Of a stretch of DNA of 64,000 bases, positions 54,510 to 63,717 are shown piece after piece. The position numbers were made by a program, and so were the translations under genes. This DNA is from Hahellaceae bacterium (GTDB lineage: Bacteria; Pseudomonadota; Gammaproteobacteria; Pseudomonadales; Oleiphilaceae), in assembly GCA_024234575.1 (NCBI GenBank), contig JACKOB010000006.1, positions 62,001-126,000 on the forward strand. The letters are read 5' to 3'. Each line of letters starts with the position of its first letter. Position 1 is the stretch's first letter. The notes under the pieces were generated by a model. That model searched no databases. It was given only the letters and a program-made list of their open reading frames with translations, and was not told the origin of the DNA.

Positions 54510-55967
54510 TCACAGACGCATTGAGCGGGCGAGCATCCCGTTGTCTGTGTGCAGTAAACTCAGTGTCATTCTCGCATACAGTGTGTATACCATTAGCTCA
54601 AGGGAAAGCTGTTGTTCAGCGGTTATATCAGTCAGGCTGCAGCGGTCGGCATAGATGAGGGCCTGGTACCCCTTGGATATTGGCAGCAGTGCCGCCAAAG
54701 CAGGAATGGTTTTATCCGCAAAAGGCGCCTCTAACCTATCACCTAGATCCGCGCTGGCTGATGGTGCAATATTTTGCTCGTCAAACCTGAATACTTTATT
54801 TACCGGTAATTGCCTGGCAGTTTGAAATATTCGGCCACTGAACCACTGGTGTTGTCCCGCCCCGGTGCTTTGTAACAACTGAAATTGCGTTGTTTTTGAT
54901 AGGGTAGCCCCTTCTGGAGAGCATCGGCTTAAGAATACGCCTGCTCGCTCAAATCCCATCCCCTGATGCAAGGCGTAAAGAACGATATCTACGGCTTTTT
55001 CATCAAACCGACTCTTTTGCATCATAGATATTTTTTGCAGACATTCTATCTGCACGACCGGGTTGGGTTGGCATGTCTCCATTGCTGGCTGTTTCGAGTC
55101 TTCAAGAAATCGCGTTACCTGTTTTATACCCAACGTCTCGGCCATGCGCATGGCGATCTTTCTATTTTCCCGTAACGCTTTTTTCACCACATCGGGGTTT
55201 TGGTTAGTAAATTCACTACAAAGCTTCAGACTGGCTTTGTCCACATCCAGTGGCAGGCTCATTTGGCCAGCCTGGTCAAACAAATTCGCTATAGCGCAAG
55301 CAGTTGCAACGACTTTGGCGACGCGGCTGTGAGGTTGGGTGAGAGATTCTTCTATCAGGTGTCCAAGGTTCCAGTTTTTGGCAATTGTTCTGGTGATCGT
55401 TTTAAAGGTTGTACCAAGAAACTCTCGTTGGGTTTGTGCAGGGTCTGACGCCATCAGCTGTGGGTGTCGTGAAAGCTGTTCAGCAAGCTCGTGATCACAG
55501 GCCCAGAATGCGGCTTCACTGAGGTTTGATAGTAGCGCCGCAACAAATATTTCCTCTTGGGTTGCAATAGGAAAATCTTTCGCCAGATATTTTGCTTGCA
55601 CCGCAGAATGAAGTGACTTTGCCAGACATCGGTATAGACTATCTCGCTGTTTGCATTGGGCCATGCGATCAACCAGTAAACTGGTGACGGTCATAGACTT
55701 AACCGAGTTGAATCCGATCACCATGATGGCCCGGCTTACGGTAGAGATTGATGCCTGTGATGGGTTGTACAGGGCCGAGTTTGCCAGCTTTAATACGTTG
55801 GTGGCCAGGTCGGCATCGTCCAGCACGACCTCGGCAAGCCGGGAAACAGTGGCTCGGTCGCTTTCAGTGATATGTAAAATTTTACCGAGTGTTTCTTTTA
55901 AAACCGGCAGCTGTTTGCTTTCAAGGTAGTTTGCCCACGCCTCTCGCCCTTTCATTCTATTAGCCAT
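54510..55967 (-). CDS. HDOD-domain protein
   Basis: 485 residues. The HDOD domain (about 18-215) begins LPVLKETLGKILHI and has VLKLANSALYNPSQASISTVSRAIMVIG (split), the family's core; the metal ligands of true HD phosphodiesterases are absent, as usual for HDOD. The C-terminal part (about 310-470) resembles a GAF-like sensory region. Such proteins act in signalling near c-di-GMP and motility systems. GAGGTT precedes the ATG. The neighbouring degenerate GGDEF gene is on the same strand 200 bases upstream. Confidence 0.85.
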   Translation of the reverse strand: MANRMKGREAWANYLESKQLPVLKETLGKILHITESDRATVSRLAEVVLDDADLATNVLKLANSALYNPSQASISTVSRAIMVIGFNSVKSMTVTSLLVDRMAQCKQRDSLYRCLAKSLHSAVQAKYLAKDFPIATQEEIFVAALLSNLSEAAFWACDHELAEQLSRHPQLMASDPAQTQREFLGTTFKTITRTIAKNWNLGHLIEESLTQPHSRVAKVVATACAIANLFDQAGQMSLPLDVDKASLKLCSEFTNQNPDVVKKALRENRKIAMRMAETLGIKQVTRFLEDSKQPAMETCQPNPVVQIECLQKISMMQKSRFDEKAVDIVLYALHQGMGFERAGVFLSRCSPEGATLSKTTQFQLLQSTGAGQHQWFSGRIFQTARQLPVNKVFRFDEQNIAPSASADLGDRLEAPFADKTIPALAALLPISKGYQALIYADRCSLTDITAEQQLSLELMVYTLYARMTLSLLHTDNGMLARSMRL

Positions 55968-56175
55968 AACGAAACCTCGAAAATGTTAAGTGTGTCACAT
56001 ATTCAGTATGCGCTTGAAAGAGGGGAAAACGAGGCTAACTCTGTGGTGATTCTGTATGAATAGATTTAAATAGTGGCGCAATTTTGTAGCGTTGTGAAAC
56101 GGCTGTGGGGGAGTGTAATCTTTTATCACCGTCCTTGTAGACTAGTAAGAAGCCGTAACAAATCGGTGCCTAAAC

Positions 56176-58122
56176 CTAATTACGTTTGTCTTGTGCACCA
56201 CTCATAGCGGACCATGAGGTCGCGCGGATGCCACCTGCAGCAGACGAGCTTCGTAGTGCTTTAGCAGCCTGGTCGATTAAATGAAAACCATCGGCAACGG
56301 TGTTTGGTATTGAACTGGCGATCCCTAGGCTCACAGTAAATTTAATCGAAAAATTGTTAACATTGCAGGTGAGATTTGCCACGTTTCGGCATATTGTTTC
56401 GGATAATTCGGCTGCATCTTTGTGTGGTGTGTTGGGTAACAGAATGCAGAATTCAATGCTGCCATAACGAGCAATCACATCACTTGCACGGCTGGAAGAT
56501 TTTTTCAGCTGCCTGGCCAGAGCAATCAGGCATCGGTCACCGATGACATTGCCGTACTCTTCGTTAATGGCCGTAAAATTATCCATTTCAATTAACATGA
56601 CGGACAGTGATGTATGATGCCGTTGTGCTCTTTTGCATTCGCTGTGGAATACTTCATCCAGATATTTGCGGTTTCTGACACCGGTAAGGCTGTCCATGGT
56701 CGCGATTTCTGTCAGTTTTTTATTCGCTTCTTCCAGTGCAGCTGTTCGTTTCTCAACTTTTTGTTCGAGAATTTCATTCGCCCTTCGCTGCTGCGCTAGT
56801 TCGTTTTTTTGTGCCTCGTTTTCTTTACGTTCGCTGATGATTGCCAATTGCTGCTGTTCAATTAATTCTCTTTCTTCTGTTAGCGTTGCCAGCTGCGCCG
56901 CGATTCTTTGTTGCTTGTCGCGATTGGTGCGTTCTGTCAGAGCGAGGGATAACAATATAGCCTGTAACGCCGAGCCAACCATTAGCGCGTTTTCGGTTAT
57001 CGTTGTGCGTGGCAGCAGGCCAATTTTATTGCCTATCAGCAGCAGTCCACTGATCATTAAAAATGCGAAAGATGCAGAGAAGTAGCGTGCGGCGGCATCT
57101 CCCTCTCGTGCCCGGCTGATGCCTAGCCACAGGGTAAGAGCGAAGCCAAACAGGCTGTCTATTAATGCCAGCTTTATCGTTAGTGCATAGGGCAGAATCA
57201 GGCTGGACAACACAACAAACACTGAGCAACCGATAAACGCATAGGTTAACCGTGCCCGCCACAGCGTGTCTCGTAGACGAAGAAAATCGAGGGCGAACAG
57301 GCCGCCGAAGATATAAATGCAGCCCATAGAGAAAACGATAGAGATATGATTCCACCGTACAGCCTCTGGCCATAAATATTGATAGCTTAATCCTTCGAGC
57401 GAACTGATTAACGCCGCCGTCGAAATGGCATAGGCGGTAAAGAGGGTATGGCGTCGGTCACGGAGAGAGAGTCCGAGTATGAGGTGATAAGCCGCCAGGC
57501 CAAAGAGGCAGCCAAGATAAAGACCAATCCCCAAGTATTGCTTCAGGCTATGCTCGGTAAAATCATTCGGGTGCCAGAGAAATATGGGTGCCTGCACAGA
57601 CGAAGAACTTTTAATGCGCACCAGAACTTCTGCTTTCTGCTTACCAGTAAGTGACAATGGCAGCACAAAAGTTGAGTGAGGATAGGGGCGTTGGGCAAAC
57701 TGTCTGTTATCGCCGGTATGGTAGATTTCAAGATCACTGTTTTCTTTGCGCACAAAAAAAGTCACATCATCAAGAATGGCATAACCTACCTCCAATAAAC
57801 CCTCGGCTTCTTCGTCGGCCGAATTATTCACGTTAAGTTTTAACCAATAAGCGCTCTGGGTGAAGCCGAAGTTCAGGCTGTCAGATTGGCGTAGCTGTTG
57901 GAAGGCTGCATCATCTAATAGAAAAATACTGTCGGCGGTTTTGAGTCCTTCTGCATCTTCAAGATAAAGCACAGATGTTGAAATATTGTTGTGAGGCTTG
58001 GAGAGATCCAGCGTGTCTGCCTTAGCTAATACAGACAACATGCCAATAATAAAGATAAACAGGCGTATTAACGGAATGTTCGGGGGTGGAAGGGCAATGT
58101 TGCCAGGGTTGAAAAATACCAT
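56176..58122 (-). CDS. 7TMR-DISM protein with degenerate GGDEF domain
   Basis: 648 residues from the ATG at 58122; an upstream TTG at 58176 would give 666. Signal peptide, 7TMR-DISMED2 (about 40-170), seven-helix region (about 185-385), coiled coil (about 390-475) and GGDEF domain (about 480-645), the same order as the protein at 12396-14270. The active-site motif is GSIEF (554-558), not GGDEF, so cyclase activity is unlikely, but the I-site RASD five residues ahead is kept. It may act as a c-di-GMP receptor linked to an outside ligand. Confidence 0.88.
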   Translation of the reverse strand: MVFFNPGNIALPPPNIPLIRLFIFIIGMLSVLAKADTLDLSKPHNNISTSVLYLEDAEGLKTADSIFLLDDAAFQQLRQSDSLNFGFTQSAYWLKLNVNNSADEEAEGLLEVGYAILDDVTFFVRKENSDLEIYHTGDNRQFAQRPYPHSTFVLPLSLTGKQKAEVLVRIKSSSSVQAPIFLWHPNDFTEHSLKQYLGIGLYLGCLFGLAAYHLILGLSLRDRRHTLFTAYAISTAALISSLEGLSYQYLWPEAVRWNHISIVFSMGCIYIFGGLFALDFLRLRDTLWRARLTYAFIGCSVFVVLSSLILPYALTIKLALIDSLFGFALTLWLGISRAREGDAAARYFSASFAFLMISGLLLIGNKIGLLPRTTITENALMVGSALQAILLSLALTERTNRDKQQRIAAQLATLTEERELIEQQQLAIISERKENEAQKNELAQQRRANEILEQKVEKRTAALEEANKKLTEIATMDSLTGVRNRKYLDEVFHSECKRAQRHHTSLSVMLIEMDNFTAINEEYGNVIGDRCLIALARQLKKSSSRASDVIARYGSIEFCILLPNTPHKDAAELSETICRNVANLTCNVNNFSIKFTVSLGIASSIPNTVADGFHLIDQAAKALRSSSAAGGIRATSWSAMSGAQDKRN

Positions 58123-58489
58123 CAAGAGGGTGGCCTTACTGAATAAATTAAATGATCGTTCTCGCGGATTTATCAAAACCTAAAACGACTTATGATTAGA
58201 GTATAGACAATACTTAACACTTGTAACGCAGACCATAGTTAAGGAGCCACTGGCTGCGTTCGTTTATGGGATGCTGTGTGTAGCGCCCGCCGGTTAAATC
58301 CTTTGTCAAAAAATATTTCTTATGGCGAGAACTGATAGGTTATACACAGAAACTGGTTTATTTATACCGGACAATGTGGGACTGTCAGCAATTACGCAGG
58401 TGTGAGGCGCGCCAATTTAAAACGTGCGTCTATGCCAGTAAAAAAACAAAAATAGAAATCAATAAAAAATAACAATATGGAGAACAAAA
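58123..58489. other. Intergenic region, 367 bases
   Basis: Divergent upstream region for the degenerate GGDEF gene and the solute-binding protein gene. I see no gene or convincing operator. Confidence 0.4.
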
Positions 58490-59530
58490 ATGAAAAGGAA
58501 ACACCTTTCTCGTATGGCAAATAAGAGTCAAAAATTATCAACAGTTTTTACCGCATCCGCATTAGCCTTGGGGCTGGCGACTTCGGCGCAAGCCGTAGAA
58601 AAAAGATCACTCTGCATATTTGATCCGTTAGGCGCATCCGGGCAGATTTTTAACGATCTAAAACAGTTAAAGCTACAGGCGATATCATGGGGTTATGACC
58701 TGCAGTTGAGTGCTTATACCGATGAAGCCATTGCCTCTAATGACTTTAAGGCAGGCCAGTGCGATGCAGTGTATCTCACGGACGTACGCGCCCGGGACTA
58801 CAATAAATTTACTGCTACCCTGGTAGCTCTGGGGGCCATTCCCAGCGATGAAGAGCTAAAAATGTTGCTCGGTACGCTGTCTCAGCCTAAGGCGGCGAAG
58901 CTGATGTCCAGTGGTGATTATGAGGTTGCCGGTATTGTGCCTGCGGGTGGGATATACGTGTTTACCCGTGATCGGGCTATTTATAATGTCGAAACCATTC
59001 AAGGTAAAAAAATTGCGACCTTTGATTACGATCCTGCGGCGATGACAATGGTGCAGCAGGTAGGCGCCTCTGCAGTTCCCGCAACGCCTTCCAGTTTTGC
59101 TGGCAAGTTTAACAATGGCAGTGTTGATATCGCCTATGCCCCGGCTATCGCTTATAAACCACTCGAAATGTATAAAGGCGTAGAGCCACACGGTGGTGTT
59201 TATAGCTACAAGTTTGCGCAAATGACCTTTCAGCTGGTTTTGAAAAAATCAAAGTTTGACGACAACTTTGGGCAGAAGTCTCGAGAATACTTCTTCGCTG
59301 GCTTTGATAAAATGATGGACGGTGTCCGAACCGCCGAGGCAGATATTCCGCCACAGGTATGGATGAGCCCAACAGAAAAAGATGCCGCGGGCTTCGACGA
59401 AACCCTTAAAAACGTCCGAGTTTCACTTCGTGAAGAAGGTATTTACGATCCCAAGGCTCTCAACCTGATGTTGAAGGTTCGATGCAAAAAGAGCCCTACC
59501 AGGGCGGAATGTGCCTCAGATACTGAATAA
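58490..59530 (+). CDS. Putative periplasmic solute-binding protein (DUF6091-like)
   Basis: 346 residues; GGAG precedes the ATG at 58490. The signal peptide ends near SAQA (about residue 35). The mature part resembles TRAP/ABC-type binding proteins of the DUF6091 group (from memory): SLCIFDPLGASGQIFNDL at the start, CDAVYLTDVRARDYNKF, then KKIATFDYDPAAMTMVQQVG and the VDIAYAPAIAYKP block. C-terminal Cys are in RCKKSPTRAEC. No transporter gene is adjacent, so it may work with a distant permease or as a sensor. A terminator follows. Confidence 0.75.
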   Translation: MKRKHLSRMANKSQKLSTVFTASALALGLATSAQAVEKRSLCIFDPLGASGQIFNDLKQLKLQAISWGYDLQLSAYTDEAIASNDFKAGQCDAVYLTDVRARDYNKFTATLVALGAIPSDEELKMLLGTLSQPKAAKLMSSGDYEVAGIVPAGGIYVFTRDRAIYNVETIQGKKIATFDYDPAAMTMVQQVGASAVPATPSSFAGKFNNGSVDIAYAPAIAYKPLEMYKGVEPHGGVYSYKFAQMTFQLVLKKSKFDDNFGQKSREYFFAGFDKMMDGVRTAEADIPPQVWMSPTEKDAAGFDETLKNVRVSLREEGIYDPKALNLMLKVRCKKSPTRAECASDTE

Positions 59531-59577
59531 GTACCTTGGGTAATATCTATATTTGCCAGGCTTAACCAATGTGGGCG

Positions 59578-59613
59578 AAAAGGTGACCAGACTTTGATAT
59601 GGTCACCTTTTTT
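59578..59613 (+). terminator. Rho-independent terminator after the solute-binding protein gene
   Basis: GGTGACCA (59582-59589) and TGGTCACC (59600-59607) pair around a 10-base loop, with AAAA before and TTTTTT after, which also pair in part. Confidence 0.9.
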
Positions 59614-59808
59614 GCTTTTAGGGTGCAGCTATTGCAAGTTGCACGCTGATTTGCAAGGAAATAAACAATTAGAGCTGGCAACCCCGTGGGCTTGTTCTAT
59701 AGTAATTAAGAATTGTCGGGTTTTTCTTTGCGGATCTATCGTCGAGAAGCCTGAATTAACCAATACACTTATTTAAGATAGTTCGCTCAAATTCAAGAGG
59801 TGCCAATT

Positions 59809-60297
59809 ATGGCTTCCAACGCTGGCCATAGCAGTCAGACCGCAGATGATCCTATTCTCCAGTATGTGACGTTTCGTCTTGATCATGAAACGTATGGCAT
59901 CAACGTAATGCAAATTCAGGAAGTGTTGAGGTATACCGAAATTGCGCCGGTGCCTGGTGCGCCTGATTATGTTTTGGGGATTATTAATCTGCGCGGTAAT
60001 GTCGTTACCGTTATTGATACCAGAAAGCGCTTTGGCCTGCTTGATGCCGATGTGTCAGACCATACCAGAATCGTTGTCATTGAAGTTGGTGGGCAGGTGG
60101 TCGGTATTCTGGTCGACAGCGTTGCCGAGGTTGTATACCTGAGACAGTCCGAAGTTGAAACGGCGCCCAACGTAGGTAACGAAGAAAGCGCCAGGTTTAT
60201 TCAGGGCGTTTGCAACAAAAATGGTGAGTTAATCATACTTGTCGAATTTGAAAAAATGCTAACTGATGAAGAATGGGCTGATATGGGCGCTATTTAA
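59809..60297 (+). CDS. cheW: Chemotaxis coupling protein CheW
   Basis: 162 residues from the ATG at 59809; AAGAGG lies eight bases before it, better than the GTG at 59800. CheW fold blocks are present: YVTFRLDHETYGINVMQIQEVL, PGAPDYVLGIINLRGNVVTVIDTR and VGILVDSVAEVV. It links chemoreceptors to the CheA kinase. The genes normally found upstream (cheA, cheB, motCD, parA) are not next to it here, because the putative solute-binding protein gene precedes it. The gene order downstream matches the pseudomonad flagellar-chemotaxis cluster. Confidence 0.95.
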   Translation: MASNAGHSSQTADDPILQYVTFRLDHETYGINVMQIQEVLRYTEIAPVPGAPDYVLGIINLRGNVVTVIDTRKRFGLLDADVSDHTRIVVIEVGGQVVGILVDSVAEVVYLRQSEVETAPNVGNEESARFIQGVCNKNGELIILVEFEKMLTDEEWADMGAI

Positions 60298-60324
60298 TTG
60301 TATTAGTTATTAGGTATGTCTGCG

Positions 60325-60349
60325 AAAGCCGGGTTCTCCCGGCTTTTTT
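60325..60349 (+). terminator. Rho-independent terminator of cheW
   Basis: AAAGCCGGG and CCCGGCTTT pair perfectly around TTCT, with T continuing to 60349. It starts 28 bases after the cheW stop. Confidence 0.9.
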
Positions 60350-60513
60350 GTGTCTGGGGTTTTTACATTAGTGGCTCTTGGCCTGTTTTGTGCATTGGTT
60401 TAAGCATAATGATGGATGTCGCTATTTTTGTGACAAATATTTGGCATATCTTTAATACAGTACCGAAGATTCAGTCGTCACGATGACTAATAATTGACAA
60501 AGGGAGATCTCAG

Positions 60514-60909
60514 ATGACATTCGATGTAGTTGGGCTAACCACATTGATTGCTTGTATCGCACTGGCGTTGCACACGATATTGCTGCGGCGCAAACTGGAA
60601 AGCCTCCAGGCGATAACCCAGCAGCAACAGCAACAGCTTGCGCAAGAGATGCAAGGTGTTAGTAATGGTTCGGTGGGTGTCGGGCGTCGTCTGCTGGAGT
60701 TAGAGCACGAATATCGAGAACTGGTTACACGCCTGGATACACTCGAACATGATGATCCATCACGGGTGGCCTATTCTGAAGCCAGTCGGTTAGTGAATCT
60801 GGGGGCAGACATCGAAGACCTAATTAGTAGTTGTGGTATCTCGCGGCCCGAGGCAGAGTTAGTCAGCGCCGTGCATCGTCGCAACAAGCAAGCCCCTGTT
60901 TTAAATTAG
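60514..60909 (+). CDS. DUF2802 protein of the flagellar-chemotaxis cluster
   Basis: 131 residues. One N-terminal membrane segment (about 6-24), a Gln-rich coiled coil (about 32-80) and a C-terminal block ASRLVNLGADIEDLISSCGISRPEAELVSAVHR in pieces that is typical of DUF2802. AAAGGGAG precedes the ATG. The family nearly always sits after cheW in pseudomonad-type clusters; its role is unknown. Confidence 0.9.
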   Translation: MTFDVVGLTTLIACIALALHTILLRRKLESLQAITQQQQQQLAQEMQGVSNGSVGVGRRLLELEHEYRELVTRLDTLEHDDPSRVAYSEASRLVNLGADIEDLISSCGISRPEAELVSAVHRRNKQAPVLN

Positions 60910-60929
60910 TTTTCTGCATTAGCCTGCGC

Positions 60930-61235
60930 TTAAGCAGGTTTTTCATCGGTGGTAAAGCCAGACGGTGTTTTTCCTTTGATATAAAATGCAAAGGCGATAA
61001 CTTCGGCCACTATTCTGTAGAGCACTTCTGGGATCTCATCCCCAAGCTCCAGGTGCGATAGCGCTTCAATCAGATCGGCGTTTTCGTATAACGGCACGTC
61101 ATTTTCATGGGCAATCCGAATAATTTCACTGGCGATATCACCTTCGCCTTTGGCGACAACATGAGGTGGCCGCTCTTCGTCGTAGACTAGTGCAATGGCT
61201 TTAGGCTCAACATCTGGTCTGTTTTCTTTGCTCAT
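60930..61235 (-). CDS. Stand-alone FlhB C-terminal domain protein
   Basis: 101 residues from the ATG at 61235 (AAAGGA upstream; a TTG one codon before is possible). It resembles the cytoplasmic part of FlhB/EscU: AIALVYDEERPPHVVAKG, ASEIIRIAHENDVPLYEN and LELGDEIPEVLYRIVAEVIAF. The membrane domain and the NPTH self-cleavage site of full FlhB are absent. Solo FlhB-C proteins lie next to fliK in pseudomonad-type clusters and could aid substrate switching. Confidence 0.9.
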   Translation of the reverse strand: MSKENRPDVEPKAIALVYDEERPPHVVAKGEGDIASEIIRIAHENDVPLYENADLIEALSHLELGDEIPEVLYRIVAEVIAFAFYIKGKTPSGFTTDEKPA

Positions 61236-61313
61236 CAATCGGTCCTTTTTTCAAAATTGAAAGCTGTCAATTCAACGTAATTGGCCTGCTAAATATCTGC
61301 ATCGCTGTTTGCC

Positions 61314-63296
61314 TCAGGTGTGGATATCGACAAGGTTGTGGCTGATGACGTTTTGTTTTTCTGACACCCGGCCTCGCTTACACTCAATCGTCTCAACTTC
61401 TAATCCAAGTGATAGGAGTTGTTGCCGAAATCTTGGCACTTCATTATTCAGTAGTTTTAAAGTGTCTACCCGCTCGGCCCAAATCGTAGAGCTTAAAATA
61501 TCGTTCAGGCAGCGCACCTGAATCTGCATCGTTCCTAATGTATCAAAGTCGAAACCCAGCGTTACTTTCCACTGTCTTTTCAGGTCATCACTGCCACGTT
61601 GTTTGTTTTTTTGCTTCTCGCGGTATTGCTCGATTTTAATTTGTACAGTTTGTGTTTTGTCCTGACCAACGATGAATGGCAGGTCGATCATCCAGGTTTG
61701 TACATTCATTGTATCGGTGGTCGCACTTTGTGTTTGATGCAGGCTGTTGAGCTGGTTAAATTGTATCCGGTTAAGTGCCCCGGCTATTTGCTTAAGCAGC
61801 TCGCCTGCGCTGAGCTCTGTGTTGGCTGTGGCACCTGCGCGGGCGGTACTATGAGTGCGAGGGAAGTCAAAAGGTGCTTGCAGAAGTTCTGGGGCAATGG
61901 CAGTGGGAATCTTTGCCGGGTTAGTGATCTGTCCCTGTGTCTTCAAATGTTCCGGGGCCAATTGAGAGACCAGTCTGATCAGGGATGATTTAATATCCTG
62001 AGTAAAGGTGCTCTGTTCTGCTGCCAGAGGGGTTCTCGCCAAACGGTTTTCCAGTCCGATGCCTGAAGCATTCAGGTGTGACTTCATCATGCTGGCTTGC
62101 AACCAGGCGCGAATTTCTTTGGCAGGGTTGCTGGGCAGCCTATCGGTGCTGGCAGGACCGACCTTCATGCCGTTATCAGATGAGGGTGATAGATGGTGGG
62201 GCGTTGACGGTGGTTTGTTTGGCTCACTGTTGGCAGGTGCTGCCGCATTCATTACCACTCTTTGCAGTGTCGCCATGGTGCTGGCAATGTCCCTCGAATT
62301 ACTGAGCGCTTTCACATCTAACGCTGTCAGTTTCACGGCAAGTAGTTCTTGGAGGTTACTGGCAAGTCTTCCTTGTTGTTGCGGGCTAGCCAACTTCCCG
62401 GTATCAGCGGTTGGCAGGGTGCCCGGCATCGCGCTGGCAGACAGGTTTTGTGGCGAGCCAACGGCTTTTGCTGTATCGCTTAATCTGGCGGTAAGTTCAG
62501 GTGCGATGAGCTTCAGCATCGTTTGCGGAGAGGCTTGCGACAGCGAAGATAGCGCCTGGCGTAATGGTTCTGAGGCTGCCAGTGTTGGCTGTTGTGCTAG
62601 CGTGCGTGCCATGTTCTTAAGCACGTCTGCAACCGTCAGTTCTGCGGAGGCGTTGGATTGAGTTGCTAACAAAGTAGACAAGGTGCTTTGGGTGATTTTT
62701 GCTGTCATGAGTGACAGCGTCAACTGATCCAGCTCTTTGGATAATTGTCGTATGTTCGGTAGCTGCTTTATCAGGGTGTCTATATTTTTTAGCAGTGCCG
62801 TCGACGAAGCGCTGTCAGTTGATGCGTTGGCTAGTTGCTGTCCAAACTGCATGGCCGAGGCAACACCCTCTCCAACCGAACTCTGGTAAGGTAGAATACG
62901 CGCTATCAGACTCGCCAGCTTTTGTGCGCTGGGCAGGTTGTTGTCAATCAGGGCAGGGGTGAGTTTAAGTGTGTAGTTATCGGCCACCTTGACGGTCACT
63001 AACTCACCTTCTTCCAAAGGAATGTCTGTTAGCACCGAGAATGTAGTATTCGCAGTTGTCAGCAGCACCCGCTGCATCTGCACTTGCTGTCCTTCTCGCA
63101 TCTCGCTCGCATGCTTCTGGGTAACGGTCGCCAGGTAACTTTCGCCGATTTTTAAGCCGCTATCCACAAGGCTTGCAGAGCTCTGGGAGGTGCCGCTTGC
63201 GGAGGGACCTGCGCTGCCAGGTTCTCTCGTTGTTTTGGAGGCGCTGTTCTTTGTCGCATCCAGCGGCGGTCCTGAAGGCTTGCCTTGAATATCCAT
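61314..63296 (-). CDS. fliK: Flagellar hook-length control protein FliK
   Basis: 660 residues from the ATG at 63296; a TTG at 63350 extends the frame but has no better signal. The N-terminal 480 residues are low-complexity, rich in Ala, Ser, Gln and Leu. The C-terminal Flg_hook domain (about 520-625) includes WMIDLPFIVGQDKTQTVQIKIE, KQRGSDDLKRQWKVTLGFDFDTLG and LSSTIWAERVDTLKLLNNEVPRFRQQL, each in shorter pieces. FliK measures hook length and triggers export switching together with FlhB. It follows the solo FlhB gene position typical of pseudomonad-type clusters. Confidence 0.9.
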   Translation of the reverse strand: MDIQGKPSGPPLDATKNSASKTTREPGSAGPSASGTSQSSASLVDSGLKIGESYLATVTQKHASEMREGQQVQMQRVLLTTANTTFSVLTDIPLEEGELVTVKVADNYTLKLTPALIDNNLPSAQKLASLIARILPYQSSVGEGVASAMQFGQQLANASTDSASSTALLKNIDTLIKQLPNIRQLSKELDQLTLSLMTAKITQSTLSTLLATQSNASAELTVADVLKNMARTLAQQPTLAASEPLRQALSSLSQASPQTMLKLIAPELTARLSDTAKAVGSPQNLSASAMPGTLPTADTGKLASPQQQGRLASNLQELLAVKLTALDVKALSNSRDIASTMATLQRVVMNAAAPANSEPNKPPSTPHHLSPSSDNGMKVGPASTDRLPSNPAKEIRAWLQASMMKSHLNASGIGLENRLARTPLAAEQSTFTQDIKSSLIRLVSQLAPEHLKTQGQITNPAKIPTAIAPELLQAPFDFPRTHSTARAGATANTELSAGELLKQIAGALNRIQFNQLNSLHQTQSATTDTMNVQTWMIDLPFIVGQDKTQTVQIKIEQYREKQKNKQRGSDDLKRQWKVTLGFDFDTLGTMQIQVRCLNDILSSTIWAERVDTLKLLNNEVPRFRQQLLSLGLEVETIECKRGRVSEKQNVISHNLVDIHT

Positions 63297-63717
63297 TTCA
63301 GCCAGCGACCATGACTGTGCCAAATCTTGCCGATTCCTGAGACATGTCAAGAGACTTGTGGCAGAGGGTCTTATATAATGGCGTCGTTTTAATAAGTGGC
63401 AGTTTGTACATGAGCGCGTCCTTTTATTATCGGCATGTATACCGCCGTTCTAAAAAAGCCTGGCAGGTAAATCGTCGCACACAACCTGGTTTAGCTCTCA
63501 GTATAGAGCAAGATTAGCAGCGTATTGCGGAAGCTGGATTAGTTGTGCGGCCCATGTGCTTATTTTGTCACTAACGCTTGAAAATGTTGCCAATCATTAA
63601 CTTGATTCGAATCGCCAAACATCGTTTTATCACCCCTTTTTGGCGCAGAAAGTTTACGAATCTGATGATTGGCGATCCTGCACTTGTCAAACTGATGTAA
63701 TAATAGGTCTCGTTTTG
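63297..63717. other. Intergenic region between fliK and ccmA, 421 bases
   Basis: Divergent promoter region. The open frames here are short and unlike proteins; no clear regulatory motif was recognised. Confidence 0.4.

Noticed and set aside
62008..62661. A 217-codon open frame on the plus strand opposite fliK
   Set aside because: It mirrors the low-complexity Ala/Ser-rich part of fliK; such sequence leaves antisense frames open, and the product has no family features.
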